A DNA stretch of 55,000 nucleotides from Mesostigma viride (taxonomy: Eukaryota; Streptophyta; Mesostigmatophyceae; Mesostigmatales; Mesostigmataceae): the NCBI GenBank assembly GCA_009746045.1, contig RPFO01000104.1, positions 3,943,237-3,998,236 of the forward strand. The letters are read 5' to 3'. Positions 30,913-42,840 of this stretch are shown here, in pieces. The notes under the pieces are model-generated. The model had not been told where the DNA came from. It ran no database searches and worked only from the letters and a program-made list of their open reading frames with translations. A program made the translations under genes and the position numbers. Each line of letters opens with the position of its first letter. Within the stretch, counting starts at the first letter, position 1.

Positions 30913-31054
30913 TTGTCTGTGGTCATCATCGCATTAGATCTTACCGGAAAAAAAGGATGCCCGATGGTCTTTACAAGTAGGGATACGAGATGATTCTGGA
31001 CAGCTATTGGTATACTTTCGGGTGAGCCAGGGTAAGCGGGTATATTTACTATCC

Positions 31055-31385
31055 AATTATAGACCAGCTTTTGGTATATTCACTTCTGCCAAATTGATTG
31101 CAGGAATATGATTTGGACGCCAACTTCCGCCACGTGGAAAGAGAGACTACCAAGGTTGCCCAAGGTCAATTGCAGCGTTCCTACCAACCGGTAACCTAGT
31201 CAGTTGTCACCCAATTATTGGCCAGCTTTTGGTACATTCACTTCTGCCAAATTGATTGCAGGAATATGAATTGGACGCCACCTTCCGCCACGTGGAGAGA
31301 AAGACTACCAAGGTTGCGCAAGGTCAATTGCAGCCCTCCTACCAACTGGTACCGGTTGTCAGTTGCAACCCCCGTTGAGAATACA
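31055..31385. repeat. Tandem direct duplication, about 155-160-bp unit
   Basis: Two successive copies from CCAGCTTTTGGTA through CAAATTGATTGCAGGAATAT, GCCACGTGGA and AAGGTCAATTGCAGC to CAGTTG. They differ at about ten positions and lie immediately left of the TTG array. Confidence 0.9.
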
Positions 31386-31467
31386 CTGGCTGGATCCAGG
31401 TTGGCAATCTGCCAACGTGGATCCAAAGTTTACGAGCAGCCAACGGTTCTGACGGACGGTTGTTTTT

Positions 31468-32170
<703 letters not shown>

Positions 32171-32171
32171 G

Positions 32172-32296
32172 CAATGTAGGGGTTAAGTATCTCACCGCTC
32201 TCACCTTGTTTGCCACCCCGTAAGGCAGGACCAGCCGTTGGATCCACCCAGTCGGTTCACCGGCGTGGGAATAAACTCAACTCAACTCAACGCCGC
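32172..32296 (+). mobile_element. Retroelement 3' end with CTCAA pentamer tail
   Basis: Sequence ending GGCGTGGGAATAAACTCAAC followed by several CTCAA units. This resembles the short-repeat tails of other non-LTR ends in the window, but with a different unit. The source element is not otherwise present. Confidence 0.45.
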
Positions 32297-32619
32297 AATG
32301 TGCTGCGGAGATCTAACGGACTGCCGCTGCTGTTGTGATTCGCTGATGCTGTGATTCGAAATCTAGCCACGGCATCTAACGCCTCTGGACCTTTGTTGTT
32401 GTTGTTGTTGTTGTGTCCCTCTGGACTGTGGCCCTCGGCCGTTTCCAAATCTCTGCTGCCTATTTGTGTATAGCTGGCTATGGTGGCCCTGACGGCGGAC
32501 GAGATAGCACCTTACGTAGTAATCTAAACGCGAAACAAAGGGCAGATTCGGATTCAGCACGAAAAGGTACGTCTAGCCATCTCTTCTGAGGGGCGGAACA
32601 GCTAGCCGTCACTTGAAAC

Positions 32620-33144
32620 GTGTGGGTAGAAGGAGCAGGCCTTACGAAATTCGTAAGTCCGCCCCTCGCCTCACTGTTTCTCGTGACGGCTACCCCATTA
32701 TGGCATTCGGTCAGTGAGCCACGGCTCGGATTCGAAAACCCATCGGCAGGATGGACTAGGCCTGGGCCCCTCCACCTGGGTGGGCGAGTAGTCTCCTTGG
32801 AGCGTGACCTCCTGTACCCTCGGTTACCCTTTCACAGGCGCAATGACTATGGAATAGTTATCGCCACACCAGGTGATCCGCTATCACCAAGACACCTCCA
32901 TAACGACTTTTCTCAATACCTGCTGCCATTACCCAAACGTGGGTGTAATGCAGCCTTTCCAATCGCTTTGGTTCTGCTCACAGCACACTGCACAGTAGGT
33001 CTCTCTTTTAATGACTATCTCACGCCCACGCCCTGTGCATGTTGTGCCGTGTCTTTCACCTTTCGCAGGTCCAATCTCACCACGCCATGGGGACCTACAC
33101 GGAACCTACCCGGCCTGGTCCGCTGGAGCCCTGCAATGACATGA
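32620..33144 (+). CDS. Possible leader ORF of the L1-type element
   Basis: A 174-residue frame without recognisable ORF1p features (no coiled coil, RRM or zinc knuckle). Its TGA overlaps the ORF2 start as ATGA (33141-33144), an arrangement that in some LINEs allows translation by termination-reinitiation. It may be only untranslated leader. Confidence 0.35.
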   Translation: MWVEGAGLTKFVSPPLASLFLVTATPLWHSVSEPRLGFENPSAGWTRPGPLHLGGRVVSLERDLLYPRLPFHRRNDYGIVIATPGDPLSPRHLHNDFSQYLLPLPKRGCNAAFPIALVLLTAHCTVGLSFNDYLTPTPCACCAVSFTFRRSNLTTPWGPTRNLPGLVRWSPAMT

Positions 33145-36100
33145 GTCAACTAACACTGGTATCGTGGAATGTCAGGGGGCTGAACACATACGGGTCACAC
33201 ACACCAGGGCAGGGACAGCGAATACCTCGCACACGAGAATTAGCAAATGCATTACACAACTTGCTCGAGCGCTACGTGGGCCCCTCGCATGAAATTTGGA
33301 TAGGACTGCAGGAACATAAAATCCAAGAAGCTGCCACACGCACCGCCCTTAGAGCTGCTAGAGCACTTGCACCTAGGACAGTTCACCGTTGGGCATGGGC
33401 ACGCGGTACACAAGGGGGCACTGCCCTCATTCAATACCGTAAACCTCCCAACCCTACGCTGACATGCCAGGACTGGGCTATAGCTACCGACACAGCGGAG
33501 GCTAGATGGCAGGGCCGTTGGACGCGGCAGTCCATTACATGGGCAGGAAATAAGGGATACATTATTAGTGTATATGCCCCAACCGAGCCAACGGATCAAG
33601 CCTCATTCTACCCTTCCCTCTTCAAAATGGCCGCTGACCTTATCTCACAGGGGTTCGAAATTGCGTTGATGGGCGATTTCAATATAGACCTGGATGAACA
33701 CCCCCCTATACGCACAGCGGCCTTCAGTAAACAGATCATGGACCTGAACTTACAGGATGTCATCCGCTCACGAGACCACGGGCCCACTTGGCTGGCCACA
33801 CGTTTAAATGTACGCACTACTCGTCGTCTTGATAAAATCTACATCACACCCGCATGGGCGGACCTAGTTTGCTACGCATCGGTCGACCGTTCTGTTAATT
33901 TTTCTGATCACTACCCACTCATCGTTACCCTTGCCCATCACACCAACTCCGCCCGGGGCCCCGGCATTCCCCGCTTAAACAAACACCTACTCGCGGACGA
34001 TAAGTACTACCTTGAGATCATGACACGCTGGCAGTCGTGGAGAGCCAGCAAGGGTAGCTACACAGACTGCTGCAGCTGGATGCAGGAGGGCCTAGCTAAC
34101 ATTCTAGAATTTTCCCAACTGTATTCACAAAATATCCGCCGCCAGAAAGGACAGGACTATCGGTACTACCAACGCATAGTGAATAAACTCCAAGCGAAGC
34201 CTACCCTGTATCAATCGGAACTAACAAAACTTCAAAGAGCTCAGACCGAACTTGACAAACTACGTTTCGAGCGTCACACATTAGCACTAGACTCAGAAAA
34301 TCTGTGGTGGCACCAGGTAGGAGAAAGAATGACCAAAGAGTTCTTTGCTCTGATTCCTACCCCTAAAGCTCACTCCTCTATCACGGAAATCCAAGACGAA
34401 CACGGCAGCCACCGAGACATCACCTCCATACTACAGAGTGGTCACCGTTACTACTCAGCTCTCTTTCTAAACGAACCCCATCCTGACTCATCTGCAGCCA
34501 TGCAAAAAATCCTACATGCCATTCCCCGTCGCCTTACACCAGCTCAACAGCAGGAACTCGATCAAATCCCCTCCATGGAAGAGGCCACAACAGCTATGGA
34601 ACACATCAAAACCGGTAGCGCCCCCGGGGTCGACGGTCTGCCTATTGAATTCTGGAAAACGTTCTGGTCCCTTCTACACATAGATTTCTACGAATGTATT
34701 CTTGAAATTTGGCGGCACGGTAAGGTGAGCGGCAGATGGGCTGAATCTGCGCTTATCTTACTGTACAAAAAAGGAGACAAGACTCTATGGAAAAACTACC
34801 GCCCAATCCGTCTCCTTACGGTAGCGTACAAAATCATCAGTAAAATAATCCAACGACGCTTATACACCGTCCTAGACTTCCTCATTGGTCCGGAGCAAGT
34901 GGGCTTTAGGGCCAATCTCCACATCAACGACAGCATTACCCTCATCATGGACATTGTGGAAAAAGCCTGGCGCGACGATATAGAGGGTTTCATATTGTTT
35001 TGGGATTTTGAAAAAGCCTTTGACCGTATGTGCTGGGAATACCTAGAACACATTCTAACCGCACTAGGATTTGGCCCACAACTCATGACCGTCATTATGG
35101 GTATGATCAAATCCCTGGCTTGGTATTTACTAATAGACGGACACAAGTCAGCGACCGGCGCTAGCTCACGATCGCTACCACAAGGAGATTGCATGTCCCC
35201 TATTCTATTTCTCTTGGCCCACGCAGGACTCTACTGGCTACACCAGAACGATCCTCGCATTCGGGGCTTCCCGACAGGTAACGGTAAAGGTATATTCCAA
35301 ACGGCTTATGTGGATGACACAACAAATGTTTGTATCTCTCTGCCTGAAGTGCATGCTGTCATGGATAATATCACTACCTATTCTGTTGCCACACAACAAC
35401 GATGCAATGTGCTCAAGTCCACGGGACTGCATATCGGCAAAACCAACACCCTACGCTACGCCCTCCCCAACCTGGCTGTGACCTGGGTCAAGCCGGGGGA
35501 TCACCACCTTTTGCACAATTGTCCCATCGGCTGCACACCCGAGGGACGCTTGGCTGAACAACGTTCTTTCATGTATGATGAAACCAACCACGTGGGCAAG
35601 CTTGCAGGCGTTCTCCTTACCGCAGGGCGCTGGGGGGCCGTCCACCGCATGAGCCTACGAGGGCGAACCCTGATCGTCAACCAACTGTTGTTCTCTAAGG
35701 TCTTGTATTATTGCCAAGCACACCCACCCAATGATGCCACCACACAGCTCATCCAACGCCTTGGCAGCAATTTTGTCTGGAAACAGAAAGGCTTAATCTC
35801 CCACACGGTCCACGGATGGATCAACAGAGAGATGTCCTTCATGTCATGGGTGCACGGGGGCCTCGGGCTCCACAACATACAATGGCGTCTGTGGTCGCTG
35901 TATGCTAAACAAGTGATATCCGTTTTTATGGGCGTTAACACACACCCTGGCTGCATGCTTGCACGTGAAACGCTAGCCTCTCTTTCCACCCATGCTAGTG
36001 GCACCTCGTGGCAACTGGGGGCGGGCATACTGGGCAGCACCCTTATTTCGTACAAAGGACTCCCATGGTATTGGCAGCGCATATGGACAGGTTACAATAA

Positions 36101-36655
36101 GCTCAAGCCGGGTCGCCTAGTCTTTCCTACTACTAGAGAGGAGGTGGCACGGCAGCCACTCTTTTTTAATGACTTAATCACAGACGCTACTAACAAGCCC
36201 CTGGGCACTCTCCACGGACACAACCCGTATGATGGCTTTCTGCGCGCGTCACCGCCGATTGTCAGGGTGCTGGACCTCTACCTGGGGCACGGCGCTGCGT
36301 ACCGACGGCTCAGCTACGACGAGGTCAGCACTTGGGTCTCCCACATGCCCTCCCTGCAAGCGTGGCAAACTCTTATAAGTGCGATACCAGCGGCGTGGCA
36401 TGCATTGATGACTGCCCCACGCAAGCCAATTATAACCGGCGACTGGGTTAGCTTCTACGCCGACGGAGTCACGCCTGCGTGCAAGGGTTTAGTCGTGACG
36501 GTTCTGCCACCTGAGGGGCTCCAACTACAACTGCTGGACGCTATTTCTGGCCACAATGGGTGTCTGTATCAACTATCCACCTTATATGCGTACACGCCAG
36601 CTTCCCAGTGTCACCGCATACGCGTAGTCCCATGGTCTGTGCCAAGATCTGCATG
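33141..36655 (+). CDS. L1-type ORF2: APE endonuclease and reverse transcriptase
   Basis: 1,171 residues from ATG 33141 (an upstream in-frame ATG at 33039 is less likely because the endonuclease fold begins at MSQLTLVSWNVRG). The endonuclease spans about residues 1-265: LVSWNVRGLN, WIGLQEHK (catalytic Glu), GDFNIDLDE, RRLDKIYI and the catalytic SDHYPLIV. Reverse transcriptase spans about 480-770: LILLYKKGDKTLWKNYRPI, GPEQVGFRANLHINDS, motif A FWDFEKAFDRM, SLPQGDCMSPILF and the catalytic YVDD. Together these place it in the L1/Tx1-like group. The frame ends shortly before the zinc-binding C-terminus, which lies in the next frame, so a single frame break (36560-36655) separates them. Otherwise uninterrupted. 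Confidence 0.93.
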
Positions 36656-37546
36656 ATCCAGCCGGACCCATTATCCCCGGTTGAGAGCATTACATGGCTA
36701 CACGTGGGCAACACACGGCTCGATCTACTACATCTGGACCCGGTTGAATTTGGATGGGTCTTAACCAAGGGGGACATCAGAACCAGCAAATGTATCTTTG
36801 AGTACACCGCAGATTGGGGTTATGATATCTTGTTGCATATGTACCATCAGCCCCACCCGGGCCGAGCCCGCTGGGGAATACATTGGCCGGGCTACACTTG
36901 GGTTAAGATGATTACCCTGGCGGTAGACCACCCTCTCGTGGACCGCAGGGCCACTGATGTACAACACCTTTTGATGCATAGGGCGATAGGGGTCTGCGCC
37001 ATGCTCCACGAGCGTTTTGGTCATGATGCATCATGCCTGTGCACGCACCCTAGTGAAACCATTGAGCACAGGTTTCTTTACTGTAATCTCCCTGGGGTTT
37101 GGACGTGGCTCATTAACATCTGGGCCGCATGGACGGCATCGCCACCCACTCTCCCAATCAGCGTGCGTACCATCATTTTCGGTATTGCTGGCACACCAGG
37201 GTCCGAGCTTTCAGTTTCCCAAGCAGAATGGATATGGCTACGCACTACTATGCTATACGCGATCTGGACCATACGCAACGAGACAGTCTTTAAGGTCCGC
37301 GAGGAGTATACCCGCGGCGGCGTAGTCCGGCGCTTTATATACCTATGGAATGCGGCTATGCGCCGCTACTGGCTGTTAGCTCAGGAACAACACAGGGTGT
37401 GGGACCCAGGGCCCAATAACGACAAGCCCAGCCCGCTCCAGCTTTTTCATGATCTACTGGGCCGTAATCAGGTATTCACCAGTATGCCTCATGGCGACAT
37501 CACTCAGGTCCAATGGCTTCCCTGGTCTAATAACGCGCCCTATTAG
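36560..37546 (+). CDS. L1-type ORF2 C-terminal zinc-binding segment (out of frame)
   Basis: 328-residue frame overlapping the end of ORF2. Contains HRAIGVCAMLHERF, the CCHC-like CLCTHPSETIEHRFLYC (C-x-C-x7-H-x4-C) and WTWLINIWAAW. This corresponds to the zinc-binding region that follows RT in plant-type L1 elements, and EWIWLRTTMLYAIWTIRNE is typical of the region beyond it. It is the continuation of ORF2 after a frame break, not an independent gene. The 95-base overlap could in principle allow ribosomal frameshifting, but no slippery heptamer is obvious. Confidence 0.85.
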   Translation: MSVSTIHLICVHASFPVSPHTRSPMVCAKICMIQPDPLSPVESITWLHVGNTRLDLLHLDPVEFGWVLTKGDIRTSKCIFEYTADWGYDILLHMYHQPHPGRARWGIHWPGYTWVKMITLAVDHPLVDRRATDVQHLLMHRAIGVCAMLHERFGHDASCLCTHPSETIEHRFLYCNLPGVWTWLINIWAAWTASPPTLPISVRTIIFGIAGTPGSELSVSQAEWIWLRTTMLYAIWTIRNETVFKVREEYTRGGVVRRFIYLWNAAMRRYWLLAQEQHRVWDPGPNNDKPSPLQLFHDLLGRNQVFTSMPHGDITQVQWLPWSNNAPY

Positions 37547-37660
37547 CCTTTCACCTGTCACCGCCACACGTGTGCGTGCCCACCTTCATTAGGATTCGCT
37601 GATACTCATTTCCCCTCTCACCTCTTTGGTCCATAATTGGCTAATAAAATATACCCATTT

Positions 37661-38240
37661 CCCCGAAATCTCTGCTGCCCATGTGCGGCGTTGGCAACGA
37701 CAAACAAGAACAACTGGACCGTGGAGAACCAGATCCCACCAAAATTGATGTGCCCCATGTGACATGACCACGCGCCCGCACATGGGATACGCTCGTCGTT
37801 GTGAAAAGATACATGCGTCCTACGCAGCAAAGGATCAACTTGGACTCGATTTCCGGCAGATTCGTCCAATAGGCGCAATTAATTTATTGTGTTTGTTCGG
37901 GCGAAGGTCCAAAATGAAAGCTTTGGTGGCGCGTGGCCACGAATATGCATTGCGAACTGTACTGTGGATTATAGTTCTACCGCACTGGCTGGTTGTCCCA
38001 ATCATCACGCTTGCAAATGTGCACAGAAAGAGTGACTGCGGGTAATGACGAGGGGAAGAAGGAATCAGTGTCTCAGCCTCATTCGAAGACGACCCAATCG
38101 GGCGCGCATAACTCCGTAAGCACCGATTATATGTTTCCCGCTCGTGCATCAGCTCATGCTGGTACTCGCCACATTGTCTATGTACTGCCATGTGTCTTTT
38201 TCGGAAGTTTAGCAGCGGCCTCTAGTCTTTGTTGTGTAAA
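37661..38240. other. Upstream region of P2
   Basis: Holds a GCCCATGTGCGGCG copy (about 37678) shared with the inverted repeat near P1, and a partly inverted copy at about 37782-37795. No clear TATA box or earlier exon found. The frame 37764-38045 shows no support. Confidence 0.4.
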
Positions 38241-38243
38241 ACC

Positions 38244-38764
38244 ATGGCGTCTGTTCGCACGGGCATTCATTTGCAGGACCTCAAAGTATAACGTAAGCAA
38301 CCAATGCATTTTCTGGTGATACCTTGGCCTGGTGTGGACAACGTTGCGTTGAACGTATGTCGCGCTTTCTCCCGTTGAAACAGCTTGGGGGCACTGCCGC
38401 GATCGAGCTCTGCGAGGCCCTGCCTCCTTCTCAAGAACTTCTGCGTCTAGTCGAAGTCATGAGCACCATGCGCTTGCCGGATGAAGCTGTAAGCCAAATT
38501 CTGCACGTTATCGCTTCAAACACAGCCAAATCGACGTCAAGTGATGCGATATGCAGGTGCACTTTGCCTGGCGCAGTGCCCTGCAAACCCTGTGAATACT
38601 GCCTGTGCGCTGGAGTCAGCCAGGACGCGTGCCTGCCAGATGTCAAGTCCGAAATCCAGCGGTCCTCTCTATTTGCGGATCCTGAAATTGTCAGATGGCT
38701 TACAGAGACTTTTAATTTGCCAGCACGGCATGCAACCGGTATGTCAAGCTCGCGTACAGCCTGA
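38244..38764 (+). CDS. Cys-rich two-exon protein P2, paralogue of the gene at 30448
   Basis: Exon 1 is 38244-38285 (ATG in AACCATGGCG context, ending LQDLK, donor AAA|GTATAA). Exon 2 is 38384-38764 (acceptor TTGAAACAG|CTT). Phase 0, about 140 residues. Order: CEALPP, helix LLRLVEVMSTMRLPDEAVSQ, cysteine motif C-x2-C-x2-C-x-C-x7-C (CKPCEYCLCAGV), DPEIVRWLTETF. Similar to P1 throughout exon 2 and oriented away from it. A better donor consensus GTAAGC lies 7 bases further but would include an in-frame stop, so the junction could be wrong. Family and function unknown. Confidence 0.55.
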
Positions 38765-39172
38765 GCAGATCCGACACATACCCAAATTAGTCGTCTCCAG
38801 ATTAGCTGTCTCCTTGATACCCAGATTGCTCCGTGTTCGAAAAAACATAAATCTGGCTCGGTATCATCGGTTATACAATCGATCGATGCGGTTGGCTTGC
38901 AATCCTTTCCTTCCTGATCCTTTCCTTGTTACTGGATCTGGGAGTCCCTGTGGATGTAGTGCCTTGGTGAAGGCTCCTCCACTTGTCATCCCGATGGGAT
39001 GGTGTGGCGATGCCCCCTCCAAAGAGAGGGAGGCATTTTTTATGTCAAGTATGCCAACAGAAGGGTGTCCTGCTTACTGTCACCCAACGGCATGTATGGG
39101 CATCATGCCCTCTTCCAGTTTTGTTGGCAGTGTGTCTATCCATGCGGCCTTGGTGTCATGGATATATGCCTG

Positions 39173-39236
39173 CACCTTTTTTGAGGGTTAACACACCCGC
39201 ACCTTTTTTGAGGGTTAACACACCCGCACCTTTTTT
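39173..39236. repeat. 28-bp tandem repeat, about 2.5 copies
   Basis: CGCACCTTTTTTGAGGGTTA followed by ACACACCC, contiguous. Between P2 and this point (38765-39170) I see nothing coding; a TGTCTCCTTGATA motif lies at 38809. Confidence 0.88.
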
Positions 39237-39489
39237 GATACACGGCCGCTGGGCCATTCCCGGGCATACAATTTTTTGCTCGACACTGCCAGGGAGCTCC
39301 AAGGTTCCATGGTGCAAAGAGGAACACCTGTATGAAGTGAGACAACTATTCCTGGGCACATGGCTTTCCTACATCACGCAAGGACTAGATAGTCGTCTGA
39401 GCGGAAAGGCGCAAGACCCGCGCTTTGTACATTTCATACCTGTACTGAGTCGCTATGTAGAGGGAGATCCATGGGCACTCTTTGCCTGT

Positions 39490-39722
39490 GCAGAGTGCCA
39501 CTCTCTGCTGAGAAGGCATGCCCCACTAGCTATTGTTTAGCATTGATCCTCTACCACTCTATGTATCAGCACCTTAACTAACTGCTGAATACATGGTGGT
39601 GCAGGTGCACCCTGTACACCCCGAGCAGGTGGCAGTATACATCCCCCACTTGCAGGTTGTTTTGTAGAATGTATGTTAAAACCATGTACCCCTTCTCAGG
39701 GCTATGTGTTACAGTGAAAAAC
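39490..39722 (+). mobile_element. 3'-UTR fragment of the ORF1-only LINE family
   Basis: Contains CACTCTCTGCTGAGAAGGCA, GTGGTGCAGGTGCACC, CCCACTTGCAGG and TCTCAGGGCTATGTGTTACA, the block order of the 11697-11962 and 16197-16440 copies, but diverged and lacking the terminal hairpin. Confidence 0.65.
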
Positions 39723-39795
39723 GATTTGGACTGCAACATTCGACATTTAGTGGGATTTTGGGACACGACTGAATAATTTGGTAAATACTAGGAAA

Positions 39796-39893
39796 ATGTT
39801 TGGTACCCTCCCACTGAGGACTGTTCCCCTCCCACTGAGGACTTATGCTCACGTGACGCAGCCGCGTGTCTGAATTAATTAATTAATTAATGC
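39796..39893 (+). repeat. 22-bp duplication and hairpin plus TTAA retroelement end
   Basis: CCTCCCACTGAGGACT occurs twice (39807 and 39829). It is followed by CACGTGACGCAGCCGCGTG, a weaker version of the perfect hairpin at 6089-6107, and by (TTAA)n at 39874-39891. Same terminal architecture as 6089-6124. Confidence 0.65.
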
Positions 39894-40209
39894 GGTACCG
39901 TGATTTCCATGCTAATTTCACGTGGTTAGTGGTTATGAACATTGATGTGTGATGTTGGAATGATTATGCATGCTATTACCTACATTAACTAGTCTTGTGG
40001 GTGGGTAGGTGTTCAGGTGTATGGCCGCTCTTGGCTGCATGGGTGGGTGACTGCATGAGTGGGAAACACAAAAGATGTAGAACTGGGATATGCCGATGTC
40101 ATGGCGTTAGGGTACATGGATGCCAGGTGACATGTGCCAGCCTATCACTGGTGTATTGCACCTTGTTGTTCGCTCGGCAGTTTATGTAAAAAAAGCGGTA
40201 ATTTCAAGG

Positions 40210-40500
40210 TGATGGCTTAATGACATGGCTCATATCCAAAGTTGGTGGACATGCTAAACATGATGCATTTGGGTTGCACACATGTTTGCAGCCCAGTTCA
40301 TAAACTAGAAATCTGAAGTAAATGGCATGATAATGTGTAAACACTCTGAAATTTACCTTTTTTCTGCTTGCAAACGTCACTCGCTTGTGGCCGGCTGAAT
40401 GACATGGGATCATGTCCAAAGTTGGTGGACATGCTGAACATGATGTATTTGGGTGGCATGCATGTTTGCAGCCCTATCTCAAACTTTACACGTGAAGTAA
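40210..40500. repeat. Two direct repeats of about 105 bp
   Basis: AATGACATGG(C/G)...ATCC then AAAGTTGGTGGACATGCT, AACATGATG, TTTGCAGCCC and TGAAGTAAAT occur at about 40219-40325 and 40398-40502. Diverged by about 15 percent by eye. Confidence 0.85.
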
Positions 40501-40605
40501 ATTAATTAATTAATTTAATTAGAAACATAACTCCTACGTTGGGAGTACATGTAGCACATATCCCTGAGAAGGGGCATATGGCTTTTAATACATTCTGGGC
40601 TAAGT
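40500..40605 (-). mobile_element. 3'-end fragment of the ORF1-only LINE family, minus orientation
   Basis: Tail (TTAATTAA)n, then AACATAACTCC, CGTTGGGAGTACATGTAGCA and GAGAAGGGGCATATGGCTTT. Nearly the same truncated end as 16441-16556. Confidence 0.7.
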
Positions 40606-40611
40606 AAGTAA

Positions 40612-41330
40612 GTCGGGGTAAAATTGGCTCCAGAGTTCTCAATTCTCGAATTCTCAGAGGGCGGGGGCCGAGATTAATTAAGAGGTACCTTGAAATTAAA
40701 TAAGAGGCATGGCTCTATCGAGATATATGTTCGGACGTGAATTTCTATTGGCGTGAATTTGTAGTATTGTACGAAAACATATCGAGGGTGACGGAAAGAA
40801 GGATTTATGTTCCAATTTCAATGCACTACGGTATTGGACGGAGTTCCCGGTCTGGCAAGCGGATTTTGGATCTGACGTTCAGGGCGGGGGCTCCAGAGTT
40901 CTCAATTCTCAAATTCTCAGAGGGCGGGGGCTGAGGTTGACTGGTAGTACTGTACGATGGTGTTGGACGGAATTTCGGTCAGCGTTGCGGACTTTGCATC
41001 TCACGTTGTACATGGAAAAGAGCCATTGCGTCGCGCTGTGCTGTGGCGAACTTATTCTCCGCCGTCGGATGGCACCGTCGATGCTCGTCGATGAACCCAA
41101 CGCAAGCCATGTACCAAAATAAGTACAAAAAAGCGCGGCGGCCTCTTGCGGTGAGTTTGGTAAGTTACAGAACTTGAAGCCCGGCGACTCCGCGTCAAGC
41201 AGTCCGCAGGTAGTCCGCCGGCGTGAATGAAGTGAGAATTTTGAGAATTTGAGAGTTTGAGAGTTCGGCACATCCTAGTCGGGGTAAAATTAAACCTAAT
41301 CCTAGTCGGGGTAAAAGTAAGTACTTGCGT
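40612..41330. repeat. Composite repeat with GTCGGGGTAAAATT ends and TTCTCAATTCTC blocks
   Basis: GTCGGGGTAAAATT occurs at about 40613, 41278 and 41307 (GTAAAAGT). CTCCAGAGTTCTCAATTCTC with AATTCTCAGAGGGCGGGGGC occurs at about 40630 and 40890. An inverted relative, GAGAATTTGAGAGTTTGAG, lies at about 41240. Looks like a small mobile element or a nested duplication. No gene seen. Confidence 0.5.
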
Positions 41331-41425
41331 GTCATGCGCAAAGGCATGCCACGGAGTACGATGCTAATCTCATTAGAAAAATAATTACACAAAAGTTACA
41401 ACAAATATCGTCTGCATCATCCCCC

Positions 41426-41478
41426 AACCTTGCTGGAGGACCTACTGGTCCCAGCCCAGTTTGACTACCGCATCCACT
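41426..41478 (+). pseudogene. 53-bp remnant of LINE ORF2 C-terminus
   Basis: CCTACTGGTCCCAGCCCAGT and CGCATCCACTCTCT match 14591-14635 almost exactly. It sits directly beside the 5' end of the next element. Confidence 0.75.
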
Positions 41479-41501
41479 CTCTAATATACAATGACCCCGA
41501 A

Positions 41502-42840
41502 CGAGCCACGAGGTAGCCATGGCTGACGGCGGAGCTCATAACTTTCACGTTTGAGCACCGAATTGAGCCGTGAATATCACAATCGACGCGTCTTTCTACG
41601 ACGCACATGCTGATATAATTTTCCGAAGCTATTACGCAACATACGATGAGCAAACGCCTCTCGACGCAACGCAGCCTGGCGGCTGCGCTCAGCAATGAAA
41701 ATACGTCTGCAGCTCCGGCTGCAGCTTCGCCCATCGGCCCAGAAGGCAGCGGCGCCACTAGCCAAGCTCTAGTGGTCGTCCAGCCCCCTGCTGCGCCCGC
41801 CTCGGGCCAGCAGCGTCGCCTGAACCCAAGCGCAGTCGCTCTGCCGAGCCGAGTTGGGTAGAGCTCGACTTTACCGCCGAAGCCAGCCAGCCCGGCTTCC
41901 TTGACGCGCTTACCGAGGAACGCATCCTGGTCTGCGTGTTCTATGGAACGCACGCCTCACTTCTTGCACTTTGCAAGCAGCTCTTCAACTAAGGTCGCCT
42001 CTTTGACCCTCGCTGGATTCGTATCCCCTCTTTCGACACCATTCCCAGCCTCCACCGCCCCTACCTCCAGCAATTCGCTCTCTTTTCCCTCCTTAATTGG
42101 ACGCTCCATCGGGGAGCTTTGGCCCCCCAAGCCCCTCACCACCACCTTAACCGAATCCTCCATCCGCTCACTCCTTGAGGAGGCCCTCGAGCAGCACGTG
42201 GCCCCCATCGCGGCAGATGTGGCGGCCATAGGCGGCACGCTGACTGCCGAGCTTCCCCTCCTCTCCACCGCCACCTCCACCATCTCCACCGCCACCTCCA
42301 CCCTCCTCGCCTCCTCCACCGCCACCACCTCCACGTCCGACGCCATCACCGCCCAGCTCCGTGACATCGACCGACGACCAGCGTCTTAAGGACAACGCCA
42401 TCGCTATCGAGGTTCTGCAGAACACCGCAGGCCTCACCACCCAGGCGGTGAAGGACATTGCCGCCAAGCCAGCCCTGGCTGGCCTGGCCGGCGATGCTCC
42501 TCCCATCACCACCTGGGCGGACATGCTTAAGCAACATACCACCTCCACCACCTCCGCCGTCGCAGCCCAGCTCCAGCGGCAGACGCTTGACCTCCGCGAG
42601 GAGGCCGAGCTCTCCAAGCGCAGCCTCAACCCCATCCTCAAGAACTTCGACCTGGTGGAAGGTGAGAATTCCGAGAAGCTTAATTGCACGTGCGTTTGAG
42701 AGCAAAATCCTTGCACGCATGGGCCTCCTTGGTGAGATTAAGCTGACCGCCCACCGCCTCCCCCGCGCGCGGGGTAAGGCAGGGGCGCCTCCGCTTCTTC
42801 TCATCTTTGACAGCCCAGCGGACAAGATTTCGTTCCTCAG
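41502..42840 (+). mobile_element. ORF1-only (HAL1-like) non-LTR element, copy 3
   Basis: Starts at CCACGAGGTAGCCATGGCTG (same start as copy 2). ORF1 begins at ATG 41646 (KRLSTQRSLAAALSNENTSA) and is broken into at least four frames: 41646-41861, about 41860-42000, 42000-42390 and 42361-42850. Recognisable blocks include DAITAQLRDID, LKDNAIAIEVLQNTAGL, DLREEAELSKRSLN, AHRLPRARGKAG and SPADKISFLR. It stops abruptly at 42840, where an inverted copy begins. Confidence 0.8.

Larger units (their letters stand above)
32580..37660 (+). mobile_element. Nearly intact L1-type non-LTR retrotransposon (plus strand)
   Basis: About 5 kb: a leader with an upstream ORF (32620-33144), then a long endonuclease/RT ORF2 (33141-36655) and its frame-shifted C-terminus (to 37546), then a short 3' region with AATAAAATATACCC. 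Exact ends are uncertain; I saw no convincing target duplication. It separates the divergent paralogues P1 and P2. Little decay apart from one frame break, so relatively recent. Confidence 0.8.
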
